This document shows positions 46,814-57,400 of a DNA stretch of 64,000 bases, piece after piece. Made by a program: the position numbers and the translations under genes. The notes below the pieces were generated by a model, which saw nothing but the letters and a program-made list of their open reading frames with translations, was not told the DNA's origin and made no database searches. Origin of the DNA: Pseudomonadales bacterium (GTDB lineage Bacteria > Pseudomonadota > Gammaproteobacteria > Pseudomonadales > IMCC2047); the NCBI GenBank assembly GCA_024234615.1, contig JACKNY010000001.1, positions 896,501 to 960,500 on the forward strand, in the 5' to 3' direction. Every line of letters starts with the position of its first letter. Position 1 is the stretch's first letter.

Positions 46814-46875
46814 GGATATACCATTGATATATCCTTTGTGCGGGCGTATATTTGTATATACCAAAAGTATATACC
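46814..46875 (+). promoter_or_regulatory. vapBC operator/promoter region with TATATACC iterons
   Basis: The region contains an inverted pair GGATATA (46814-46820) and TATATCC (46828-46834) and a direct pair GTATATACC at 46854-46862 and 46867-46875, 13 bases apart. VapB antitoxins with AbrB-type domains bind such palindromes and repress their own promoter. The assignment is by pattern and position immediately upstream of vapB. Confidence 0.6.
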
Positions 46876-46886
46876 TGGAGTTAATA

Positions 46887-47117
46887 ATGGAACAATCAAC
46901 AGTATTTAAAACAAACAAGAGTCAGGCGATAAGGCTGCCCAAACCGGTTGCCCTGCCGGACTCGGTAAAGAAAGTGGATATCGTCAAAATCGGCAAAGCC
47001 CGTTTAATCACCCCCGCGGGAGAAGCCTGGGACAGTTGGTTTGACGGTGAAGGTGTATCGGCAGATTTCATGGAAGATCGGCAACAGCCAAATGAACAGG
47101 AAAGAGATGATCTCTAA
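46887..47117 (+). CDS. vapB: VapB-type antitoxin (AbrB/SpoVT domain)
   Basis: A 76-residue antitoxin. The N-terminal swapped-hairpin DNA-binding domain reads STVFKTNKSQAIRLPKPVAL, followed by VKKVDIVKIGKARLITPAG, and the acidic C-terminal tail (WDSWFDGEGVSADFMEDRQQ) is the part that would wrap the toxin. GGAG six bases before the ATG at 46887 decides the start; an in-frame upstream start at 46824 would run through the operator. Its stop overlaps the toxin start (TAATG). Confidence 0.9.
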   Translation: MEQSTVFKTNKSQAIRLPKPVALPDSVKKVDIVKIGKARLITPAGEAWDSWFDGEGVSADFMEDRQQPNEQERDDL

Positions 47118-47515
47118 TGCTCAAATATATGCTGGATACCAATATCGTTATCTATACGATCAAGAACCGGCCGGAGAAAGTCAGGAAAGTATTTAAGCAA
47201 CATGCCGGACAGATGGCGATATCCGCGATCACCCTTGGAGAGTTGATCTATGGCGCAGAAAAGTCCGCCCAGCCGGAACGCAACCTAGCGGATGTAGAAG
47301 CATTCGCAGCAAGGCTTGAAGTGTTGGCGTTTGACGAAACGGCGGCTGCTCATTTTGGGCAGTTACGAGCGGAGTTGGCGAAAGCGGGTAAACCGATAGG
47401 GCCATATGATCAAATGATTGCTGGTCATGCGCGTTCGCTGGGGTTGATTCTAGTGACTAATAACATGAATGAGTTTAAGCGGGTGCCGGGGTTAAGGATT
47501 GTCAACTGGGTATGA
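47117..47515 (+). CDS. vapC: VapC-type PIN-domain toxin
   Basis: A 132-residue PIN-domain ribonuclease, the toxin of a type II system that cleaves tRNA or rRNA. The acidic residues of the metal site are in MLDTNIVIY (Asp7), TLGELIYGAE (Glu near 43) and GPYDQMIAGHA (Asp near 99), followed by LVTNNMNEFKRVPGL. All are intact, so the toxin is probably active. The one-base overlap with vapB (TAATG) indicates coupled translation. The pair sits between the secretion genes and their putative substrate and is bracketed by repeats. Confidence 0.93.
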   Translation: MLKYMLDTNIVIYTIKNRPEKVRKVFKQHAGQMAISAITLGELIYGAEKSAQPERNLADVEAFAARLEVLAFDETAAAHFGQLRAELAKAGKPIGPYDQMIAGHARSLGLILVTNNMNEFKRVPGLRIVNWV

Positions 47516-47853
47516 AGAAGACCGCGAAAAGAAGAATTAAAAAAGGGGAGGGTCACATCAAATGGCGCTGCTTTAAGCTAAGCCAACAACCCAATTCCTT
47601 CTCCTTGGGGAGCACCCAAAGGGCATAATAAAAGGCTAGGATGAGGGGCTTTAGAAGTATTGTTGCCAGGAAGCGGATGGAGAAAATCGATATTGTATTT
47701 TTTTATGACGCCATGTGTCGCACTGAGCAATTTGGCGCAGGAATCAAAGATTTCAGCTTGTCAGTTTAATGGGCATAGCGTTAGTATTGCACCGCAGGGA
47801 CGCTATATCACAACCATTCAACTGAGCATAGAAGCTGAGCAAAGGACATGCAC
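47516..47853 (+). other. Stretch with repeat and weak short frames
   Basis: After vapC this 338-bp stretch contains the right-hand flanking repeat (47595-47648) and two short competing frames: 47677-47769 (about 30 codons, preceded by AGGAAG) and a frame from about 47705 to the TGA at 47855-47857 (50 codons). The latter stop overlaps the next small frame by four bases. Neither resembles a known protein; they may be fragments of a broken gene. Confidence 0.45.
47595..47648. repeat. Flanking repeat, right copy
   Basis: This is the second copy of the 46726-46779 repeat, in direct orientation, located 80 bases after the vapC stop. Together the two copies delimit an approximately 0.9-kb module containing operator, vapB and vapC. 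Confidence 0.8.
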
Positions 47854-47976
47854 ATGAAGCCTCAAAACCAACTCAGCCTCTCAAAAATCTTCAGCGCCAT
47901 TGCTCAACTTGGTGCAGCAAAACTTTACCTTTCAAATTCGTTACGGCCAGCTCGGTTGGCGGGAGTTTGTTTGTGA
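47854..47976 (+). CDS. Possible 40-residue small protein, coupled to lipoprotein gene
   Basis: This 40-codon frame begins MKPQNQLSLSKIFSAIAQLG and continues AAKLYLSNSLRPARLAGVCL. AAAGGA lies seven bases before its ATG. Its TGA overlaps the GTG start of the lipoprotein gene (GTGA at 47973-47976), and its ATG overlaps the stop of a preceding short frame. No family is recognised. It could be a genuine small gene, a translational lead for the lipoprotein, or the 3' remnant of a broken gene; the overlaps are suggestive but could be chance. Confidence 0.35.
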   Translation: MKPQNQLSLSKIFSAIAQLGAAKLYLSNSLRPARLAGVCL

Positions 47977-48689
47977 AAAATAAATGCGTTTCTTTTTTGC
48001 GCTCCAAAAAATTAATCATCTTGATTCTTTTGTTAGCTTGCTCGGGCTGCGATTCGGAAAAAGTCGGGTTAAGGGAGCTGAAAAGGCTGTGTGAAAAAGA
48101 TGCTGGCCTGACTATCAATAAAACAGTTGAGGCGGATGGTTATTATGATGATACAACACTGTGTCATCACTGTTGGCATGGGTTGTTAAACAGCCCTTTC
48201 AAGTACATTGAATTTTGTGATCTTGAGTCAGAACGACATCCATTGACGAACGCCATCAAAGAACAGGGTTGTTACCGGTTAACCAAAGTCAGCAGAGATT
48301 CGGGACAATGTCATGTTGAAATAGACGAGGATATAGCTAAGCGGGTCATCGAGCCTTTTGTGTCGTTTAAAAAAGAGCAGTGTATTAGAGCTGAATCCAT
48401 TGAAAAACCTACCGAGGGTTTAGGGCTTTTTCTGAACAAAGATGAAGGAATGGTAATAGAAAGGGACTTCAGTATTTCCCGTTATGAATATGGGATCAAA
48501 TCCCTTGATAGCAATTATGAATACGGGAAATTCATCAATTACTCATTAGTTATTAAAACAGTTGGTGGGGCGCAACATGTTTGTGATTCATCGCTATTAA
48601 CGGGTGAACGAGTAACCGTTAAGAATCCAAGTTTGTATAAGGCCTTTATAAAAAAGGTAATCGTATTAAATAAGGAAATTTTATTATGA
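47973..48689 (+). CDS. Cys-rich putative lipoprotein of unknown function
   Basis: A 238-residue protein with a basic N-terminus, hydrophobic helix and lipobox (LIILILLLACSGC), so it should be lipid-anchored after cleavage before the Cys of LLAC. The mature part has many Cys residues (LCHHCWHGLL, EFCDLE, GCYRL, GQCHVE, EQCIRA, HVCDSS) and is probably disulfide-bonded in the periplasm or on the outer membrane. GGGAG seven bases before GTG 47973 decides the start. Its TGA overlaps the ATG of the RTX gene (ATGA at 48686-48689), implying coupled expression with the secreted protein. I recognise no domain. The frame is intact although the neighbouring RTX gene is broken. Confidence 0.8.
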   Translation: MKNKCVSFLRSKKLIILILLLACSGCDSEKVGLRELKRLCEKDAGLTINKTVEADGYYDDTTLCHHCWHGLLNSPFKYIEFCDLESERHPLTNAIKEQGCYRLTKVSRDSGQCHVEIDEDIAKRVIEPFVSFKKEQCIRAESIEKPTEGLGLFLNKDEGMVIERDFSISRYEYGIKSLDSNYEYGKFINYSLVIKTVGGAQHVCDSSLLTGERVTVKNPSLYKAFIKKVIVLNKEILL

Positions 48690-51600
48690 CAATTGAACCT
48701 GTATATCAAGAAGCACTTTTGTCAGCGGCGGCTTATGCTGATTGGGGAATTGGAGACAACCCAGATACGATATTAAGTGAAAAAGAAAGGCTTTACTAAC
48801 AGCCACAATAATACAATGAATCTGATTATACTGTAGAATTGATAATCTGGACAACGGCTTTTAAGCGTTATGGTATCTACTAATAATTTTACGGGCAAAA
48901 AATGTCTCATTTAGAGGTACTGTTCATTAGACTCTGTGATATTATCGATAAGTATTGGGTCTTTTGGGGGTAAGCAAAGCCTTTGCTGACGCGAAGTGGA
49001 CAAACGATAGTATTGAGCTTTGGTCGCAAAGTGGGATTATTAGGGTAGATACCGCAGGTAACTCATTGGTAGCGTAAACTCAGTAGACTTGTTGGCCATT
49101 CCCTGGCGTGGACATCATGATTGCAGCCCAGCATTTTGCAGGTTTGGTTGAACAGGTAAGCACACCCAATGGTGCGGTTACATGGTTGGGACTAGGTGTC
49201 AAAAAAACCTTAAGGAATACTTTGTGCAGTGACTTGTTGAAAACTGGGTTATGTAAACATTTCGCCGACAAAGGCGTAGAAGTGACCGCTGCTGGGTTGA
49301 CCACAATCTGTGGTTTCCATTATCCTGGTGCCTACCAACCTGTCTTTATTGAAGAGGGTGTCGCCGTAGTTAATCACGGAATTGATAAAATCGTTAAAAA
49401 GCTCTTCCGTCTACTGTGTGCTTAAGTACTTGCTCCTGGACTCGATATCGATGCGTGGTTTGGGAATATCTATATTCTGATGCGGTGTCTAATATCCTCT
49501 GATCAATCGCTATTAGAAACCACATCGACAAGTTGGGCGATTTACTTGGCGGCAACTTAGCGCTGGGATTATCAAATCGGATGTCGAGTTTTTTTACCAA
49601 GAGATTGCGGCCTGCCAAGACTTATGACATAGAGAAAGTATTCCAGGTAATTCCATCGCCTCCTTCGCATACCAAGACACACCGACCCTGGCAGAGCAAT
49701 ACCGCTACGCTCTAGCCACTTTGCCTTTGCCTCACTTCCAATTCAAGGGTACCGCCGCAGATGATCTGACATACGACGCGGACAATTTTACCTCGGAGTA
49801 CCTTTACCGACCGCGCGCAAACGCGTCTTCCTCGAATTATTTCCACATTACCTGCAACATCGACATCACCACCCTGACAGCCTCGATGCAAATCAGAAGG
49901 CCTACATCGATCAGAGACAAACCTCAAAACTCACCACGGGCGCCATTTCACTTATTGCGTGACTGATACGACCGATAGAATCTATTTTGGCGATGGCGTT
50001 AACGTTACCGCTATTGCAGTAATGAAAGCCATAACGGTGACGACTACCTTTACGGCATGGGCGGTGAAGACACCTCTGCGTGGAGGAAGGCCAGACCATG
50101 TGGTAGAAGGCAACGGGGTAACGATGAACTGTATGGTGACGCGGGGCGTGATTACCTTTTTTGGCGGCGCAGGTGAGGATAAGCTTATGGTGCAAAAGAC
50201 AGATAAGCTTTCCGGTGGCGCTATAATGACAACGCTACGACAATGCATTTTCGAGTTAGGCGATGGGGCCGATTATATAACCGATGTGACCTGGGGATAC
50301 GATCGTATTGGTGATTGATGTGCCGGGTATCGGTGACGAAGCGGATTTGTCCTTTGGGCGCATTGCATCAAACAGCAGATGGTACACGGCGTCGCCAACA
50401 ACGGTGAAGACGCCGGACATGCGAGTAACAGATGTTTATTTTACCCAGGTGCTTCGCTCATCAACACGGGCAAGACGCAATTTGCATCACCTGAACAGGT
50501 AGTGATGGGATTGGGATTGATTTAGTTGCAGCAGATTCAGCTGAGGCGAGAGCGATACCGCCGAGTGGTACGAAAAACTCAGGATTAGCCAGGCGAGGAT
50601 GGTTCTTGACAGTACGAAGAGCCGCCGCTAGCTTTGACGAGAGTATACGCGGGCCTGAAATCTCCTGGCGGGCTCATACTATTCGGCTGACTATTTGTGA
50701 CAGAACATGTGTGGCCGAAAGGTATGCTGGGTTTACAAGAGTGGCAACAAAACCTGAACTTATTCTCCTGGAGTACGATGCGTGCATAATTTGGGGGTTT
50801 ACTTTTTCTGCGGATCAGGTGCGAACGACCTGTTGATCGGTGGTGTGTGATTGCAGACGGGTTTGGGCTGACGGCGACGATCTGATTAGAAGGTGGTGAT
50901 GAGTTGACTTTCTTCATGGTGGTAGGGCCCTGACTCTACGGTGGAGAAGGAAACGACATTCTTGTTCGGGGCGTATAGGTCAGAGGTGAATGGGGGTTAT
51001 TGTCGATGTTCGCTGGTCGACCTCATGATCCTAACGCTATCGACTATTTTGAAGGGAAATGCTGATTCTGATTATATCGCCGGTTCCCTGAATGATTGAC
51101 CATATATCGCGGCGCTGATCGTGATGTTATTGGTGGTGTCAACGATATTCAGCGGTGGTGACGACGACTTGATTCTTGGAGACCCGGTTTTCTCACGATT
51201 TGGGTTACATGGCCTGAGAGGGGGAAATTATTAATTTATATTTAGACGATTGGTGACTACAAGAAATGCCTTCCACTAGAGATCGATGACATTCTTTACG
51301 GAGGCGAGGCATTGATGTTTATTTGGGCGAGTACGGTAGTGACACCATTAGCGGTGGAGGGTGAAGACATTTTGGTGAATCGTAATGACAGACATTGGTT
51401 TCAGACTTGTTAGCGCGTTTCTTACGAATTTACGGGATTTGCGGTTTCGCTGAGTTAGACCTAGCTCAACTGGTTATTATCAGAACTGGATGCGCAATGC
51501 GGCAATGACATTATCGATGCCGAGATGGTTATGAGAATTATGTTGAGGGTAATGGTGGCGATGATACTATTATGGTGGTGCGGACAATGACCAGATTCAG

Positions 51601-54417
51601 TGGAGACTTGCCCAAGCACATCACGGAAAAGACACTGTCCATGGCGGTGCCGGTGTAGACACCATTCCGGTGATGCAATGACGATCAGCTTTTGCGACGA
51701 GGGAGCAGACTTTATAGATGGTGGCGACAGCAGTGTTGATGGCTGTATCACGGTAGTGCCGCTGATGAAATTTATGGTGGCGATGGTGGCGATACAATCG
51801 CGTTGGTAACGGCGCGCAGACGACGATAAGGACGTGCATGGTGGCGACGATAACGACATCATCACAGTGAGCGATGGTATTGGCAGAGCAGCACGGTAAC
51901 GATGTTGTCTTTGAGACGCAGGCAAATGAGTTACGCTTACGGGCCAAGGTGGGGGAGGATAAGCTTTTTTGGTGACACAGGTAAGGTGGGGATACTCTTT
52001 TTAGGAGGAGCTTGATAATGATCACGGCGGTGGGGCTGGGGACGACGATCTTTGGCAAGAAGGTGACGATATTATTAGCGCCAGGTGCTGGGTTTGGATT
52101 ATCTAGAGGGTGGCGCTGGGGAATGACCAATGTTATGTTTTTTCTCACGGCGATTATGCAACATGGCAAGATGTATCTGCTGACGACCAACATTGGTTTT
52201 AATGGAGTCTCTGCCCATTTCTGGGATAAAATACAAGGTGAGTGACAATACGGTTATCGGTCATATTGGTGAAATTTACAAGACTATGTTGTTTTCACTG
52301 AATAGCCCTTTTCTGTCAAATGTCATCTTGAGCTGGCAGCAGGAGACACAATTTCTAACGGGAGAGAGTTTTCGCAGACGGACTTTGATAGTCTGTATGT
52401 CAATACCTACTGATATTATTGTTACTTGGGCTCGGTGACGGTAGATGACATTAATCATTTGGTCAGGATAATGATTTAGCTACGTGTTAATAGCAGACCG
52501 ATATCTAAATGGGGTTGTTTGAAAACCATTAATATTGACGGGTACACTCTGATACGAATCTTATATATGCTTATTTCACTGGATGATAGTGTGACATAAA
52601 TAGCCTCACCGGACGTGGTAGCCAAGAGTTTGCATTTGATCGATTGGTTTCAACAGTGTAGGAGCAAGAATATCTGGGATCAGTTTTAACGGCGGTACAT
52701 ATACCCTGAAGAGTCGGTCATTTCGTACGGATTTAATAGCAACTCGAATCAACACACGGTTCGGCTGCAAACAATTTAACTGGGACACACAACAGATTTA
52801 TGGCGGTGGAGGATGAGATAGATTAGGCAGGCTCCGGGAGGAAGTGATTATTTGTGGGCGGTGGTGCGGGAACGATTATCTAAACGGTGGGCCTGGGTCG
52901 TATAGTCTATATACGTGGAGAGTGATGGGAAATGATCAATTAATAGGTGGCGGGTGAATGGGATTAGATGGCAGTAATGGAAATGATTTGAAGTCAATCC
53001 TATGCAGTTGGGTTGAGAGGTGGAGAGGGTGAAGGATAGATAAGGTTATTAACGTACAATTTCGTATATGCAAGAGATGATGGTGGTCAAGATATTCATT
53101 TCGAAAAGCTTGCCATAGAGGATATGTATTTCTCGAAAGGTGTTAACGGAGGCACGATGATTCTAATATCAATGCGAATAATATGTATGTCGAAGATGTA
53201 TATATGAATTCAATGGTGAGAATAACAGTAATTGAAACGTTCGTCACAAAGGGCAAATGGAAATACCTTTTACGGGATATTCTAAATCAAATTGAAACCA
53301 ACACTGTCCCTACATTAGAGGGTTATAATCCCAAATTTTGAAGTTAACTTGGACAACTGAAACGTATCGTTTCAGCTTGCGAACGGAACGATTGTTGATC
53401 ACGACGCTAAAGGGGATCCACTGAGGTAGTATTCAATTGAAGCATTAGGTGTTGGTTAATATGGTTGCCTGGAATATTGATCCTTTGTTGGAGCAAGCAT
53501 TCGAAAGTGCACCACACCTCTTGAGGTGGGTAATATCCTATTTTACCTAAGGCTTCTGGAGCACAGGGTTTGAGCGTAAGGCAAGGCATTTTTTTCTATT
53601 GGATATTGGGGTAAAAGTGATCGTCCAGAAATAGATCCTCGAGTTGAGTTTAAAGATCAGGGTTGTGAGCTCTGAGAGGTGAGCGATTTAAGATTCCCTA
53701 TGACAATTGATATCGTATCAAGGTTGGTCTGGCAGCAAAGCCTGAAATCTGGTATTATTGATTTTCCTTTACTGCTCGCAGATTTAATGAAATTGTCTCC
53801 ATCAGATGACTTCAGGGGAGTTGAAGAGGAGAGGCTTAAGCAGAGGTATATAAATTACGATCCAGAAAACAAAAAACCTTATACGGTACGCTTAATGACA
53901 CCCATTCTGGGCAAGGCAAAATTTTACTACTATTGATATTTATCTATACCAATGAAACTTGGGTTTGGAGCAATCAGGGTAGGGAGAGTGAGGGCTAGTT
54001 CACCCAATAGCGTCACATCTGGACTAATCCGAAGTTAGAAGAAATTTATGGAGTGGTTGTATTGTAGTTTTCTCTGTTGCTCCGCATGCAACGTACGTTA
54101 CAAGGGAATAATGTTATGCGATTTATATCGAAAGTTACAATAGAACTTTATATTCCGCAGGCACCTTGTTATTGGAGTATTGCTACAAAAAACGGTAGTG
54201 TGATTTATGACAAGCAATTGTAAGGATATTCGGTCATAAGCACCAAAGAGGACTTTTATGGGACAACTCTGATTTATACAATGAGTGGGATGGCAAGGAT
54301 TTGGCGAGAAGAGCAGAGAGTTGTCGTCTTGTCTCTTCCGAAATAATAATAACTGCAAATGATGATACTTTTGTTGCCCTGGATTGATATAGCGAATTAG
54401 TTATAGCCTTCTCAGAA
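48686..54417 (+). pseudogene. Decayed 5' part of a giant RTX protein gene (lipase-like N-terminus)
   Basis: The gene opens at ATG 48686 with MTIEPVYQEALLSAAAYADW, a start resembling RTX lipase-like proteins, but stops after 37 codons (TAA 48797-48799). Beyond this, protein-like pieces appear in all three forward frames. Near 49533-49580 GDLLGGNLALGL looks like a mutated GHSLGG lipase elbow. From about 50,000 to 53,000 RTX nonapeptide pieces recur (DDYLYGMGGED, GNDELYGD, FGGAGEDKL, FELGDGADYITDV, ADEIYGGDGGDT). Near 53,380 and 54,260 cadherin-like and FlgD-like pieces appear (NGTIVDHDAKGDPL, WDNSDLYNEWDGKD). The reading then continues into the intact frame at 54418 through one in-frame TGA at 54385-54387. 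Many stops and frame changes are required. Real decay or sequence errors in a repetitive region could both produce this. Confidence 0.75.
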
Positions 54418-57400
54418 TTGATAGGAAATGATGTAGACTCTGAAGGCGATACTTTGCGGGTTGTATCTTTAGGAAACATAGCCAATGGGCAGGCGATTTT
54501 AAATATACAAGCGGAGACGGTTACATTTATACCCGACGCTAGTTATGTTGGTGAAGCGACGTTTGAGTATTTCGTATCTGGGGGGGCTGACATTGCACTT
54601 GGAAAGGCAAATATCAATGTTGGGCCGACCAGTAACACTGCACCTTTAGCTGTTGACGATGAGGTGGTTACTATTGAGGACGCCTCAGTAGTAGTTAACG
54701 TGATCAATTTGCTAGCTAACGATTCTGATGTTGAAGGTGATAGCCTAAGTATTTTCAGCGTTCTGAATGCTGTTAATGGGGGGGTTGTATTTGATGCGCA
54801 ATTAGGAGAAATCACCTTTACCCCCAACGCAAATTACCATGGCCCTGCTTCCTTTGATTATGAAGTGTCAGATGGTACTGGCTCCTCTTTCGCAACAGTA
54901 AATATTACCGTCAATTCGGTTAACGACGCCCCCACCCCAAATTGGGATAAGCTAAATTGGTCTGGTGCTTCCGAAGGAGCCATTTTTAACGTTAACGTTT
55001 TCCTAGAAAATGATTTTGATACGGAAGGTGATTCCATTGCCTTTGTTGGGGTAAGCAATGGACAGAATGTTAATATGGAGGTTTTCGAAGAGGGACAGAA
55101 TACCTATGTAGAAATAGACCTGCTGGGATTGGGTGCGTCTTTTGACTACACGGTTTCTGATGGCGTGGATACCTCGACAGCAACTGTCTATCTGAACCCG
55201 CAATGGTTGGCGCAAAAAGATGTTGTCGTTGCCGATCAGGATACTCCGCTTGTCATTGATGGGAGTATTCTTTTGGCGAATGACCATCCGGCTTATCCAG
55301 GGCTGAGTATCACGGATGTCCGCTTGCCCCAACATGGCGCTGCGTCATTAACTGCCGAGGGCGTGTTATTTGAGCCGGAACCGGGTTACTCGGGGCTCGC
55401 TTCATTTGAATATATTGTTTCCGATGGCGTGCTTTCAGATTATGAAACAGTAACCGTTATGGTGCTGCCAGTTAACAATATTAATGATGCGCCTATGGTG
55501 CTTCCACCTTCTGCGTTAACTCTCGATATGACGCCACTAGGGGAAGTTGATGAAGCAGTATTGATCGATAGTATTGATATCATTAACCAGTATGTTGTTG
55601 ACCCGGAGGGTGACCCGCTTGCTATTGCTAGTGTCAGTGCTTCGCCCGCAGGCACCACGGTTAGTGTCAATCAAAATACCGGCGTCATCACATATCAGGC
55701 GAATGGTGCGGCACTTTATAATTTGAGCCAGGGCTTTGAGTTTACTGTGTCCGATGGTGAGTATGAGTCCAAAGGCAAGTATTTTTTCAACTTGGCGCCG
55801 TATGCTATTGAGAGCGGAACATCGAGTCCCATTGTGTTTTTTGAGGATAGCTTTACTGTTGCTGAGGATGAGTCGCTATCGATTAGCGTTGAGGAGCTGC
55901 TCGGAAATGATACCCATTTGGAGGGCCGACATATTGAGATTAGCGGTGTTTCAAATGCCCAAAATGGGGTGGTAACGCTAGACCAATCCTCTGGGATGGT
56001 AATTTTTACACCCGGTGCGGATTACAACGGAGATGCTTCATTTGAATATACAGTTTCTGATGGATTAGGCACGAAGAGTAATATTGTTTCCGTTGATATC
56101 GCGGCGCGTAACGATGCGCCAAAAGCACAAGACGATCAGGTTTTTGCCAATCAAACTAATGGTGTGATTGAAATCAGTACCTCAGATTTGCTAGCCAATG
56201 ATATGGATGTCGATGGTGATACGTTAAGTGTTTTGAGCGTATTAAACGCAGTAAATGGCAGTGTTGCTTTGGATAGCCAGACGAAAGTTATTACCTTTAC
56301 GCCTAATATTAATTTCACCGGAACCAGTTCTTTTGATTACCTTGTCGGTGATGCTCAAGGCGCTGATGTTATCGCATCAGTTTCTATTGTTCCAGCAGCT
56401 ATTTTTAGCGATAACTTTGAAGCGGATAATGGCTGGATCATTAACCCAAATGTGACTGATACAGCGACGCGCGGCCAGTGGGAAATGGGTCATCCTGAAC
56501 CGATCTCCTATGATGGAAAGCTATCACAGCTTGGTTTTGTCGGCAGTGGTGACTTTGCGTTGATTACCGGTACTCAGGCTGGGGCGCATGCCGGGGATTA
56601 TGACTTGGATGGCGGTGTCACCTCCATTATATCGCCGGAAATTCAGCTACCTGAGGTTGCACTTAATGAAGTGATAAATTTATCTTTTTCTCACTACCAG
56701 ACCCATTTATACAATGCGAGTTCAGGTGACTTTTTAAGGGTAACGGTTCAAGGTGAGTCTGAAAGCCAAGTGATTTTTGAAAAAACGGGAGCAGATTTTC
56801 TTGCTTCTGCCAATGCGGCGTGGGAACAGTTTTCCAGTAGTTTAAATGCTTTCGCCGGTAAGACGATTAGCATTTTGATCGAGGCTTCGGATCATGGCTC
56901 GGAAAGTTACGTGGAAGCGGGAATCGACGATATTCATATTGAAAAGCTCACGGCAAATACGGTATTTGAGGACGCTTTTGAAGCGGATCTTGGTTGGGTG
57001 GTGAATCCCGATTCGACCGACAATGCAACAGGGGGACAGTGGGAAAGAGGGGCACCTGAAATGACGCAGTTTAATAGCGTGACGATGCAATTAGGAGCCG
57101 CTGCGAGTGGTTTAAATGCATTGATTACCGGGTTGGAGGCGGGGTATTCAGCGGGTAGTAATGACATTGACTTGGGAACCTCCATTCGGTCGCAATTAAT
57201 TTCTCTGCCGGAGGTTTCTGGGACTGCATCACTGGGTGTTTCATTTAACTACTATTTTTCACAGTACAGCAACGCTACGTCAGCGGATTATTTTCGGATA
57301 ACGGCGGTGAGTGATACTAAAAGCAAGATACTTTTCGAGCAGAGAGGTAATAGCGATCAAATACCTGCAAAATGGCACTCAGTGCAGTCTTTTCATGGAT

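Noticed and set aside
46854..46875. TATATACC repeats as a CRISPR-like array
   Set aside because: The units are only 9 bases, spaced by 4, with no spacer-length sequences or cas genes; an operator is the better reading.
46824..46886. A longer VapB beginning at 46824
   Set aside because: The extension runs through the operator iterons and lacks a ribosome site; GGAG supports ATG 46887.
46090..46899. A 269-codon minus-strand open frame opposite hlyD
   Set aside because: It lies antisense to a well-supported HlyD gene, has no recognisable domain, and is explained by the high third-position C content of hlyD.
46717..49000. An insertion sequence carrying vapBC
   Set aside because: No transposase, terminal inverted repeats or target duplication were found; only direct intergenic-type repeats are present.
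49108..49425. A 105-codon frame as a separate conserved gene
   Set aside because: It starts mid-region without a ribosome site, has no family resemblance I recognise, and fits as a fragment of the broken RTX gene.
51461..52193. Minus-strand open frames rich in Ser, Pro and His within the RTX pseudogene
   Set aside because: Their composition is what reverse-translated GGxGxD repeats give (ATC/CCG/CAC-rich), and the plus strand shows RTX fragments.
53679..53936. An 85-codon plus-strand frame as an independent gene
   Set aside because: It lies within the decayed RTX gene and neighbouring pieces are continuous with it in other frames; no ribosome site or family match was seen.
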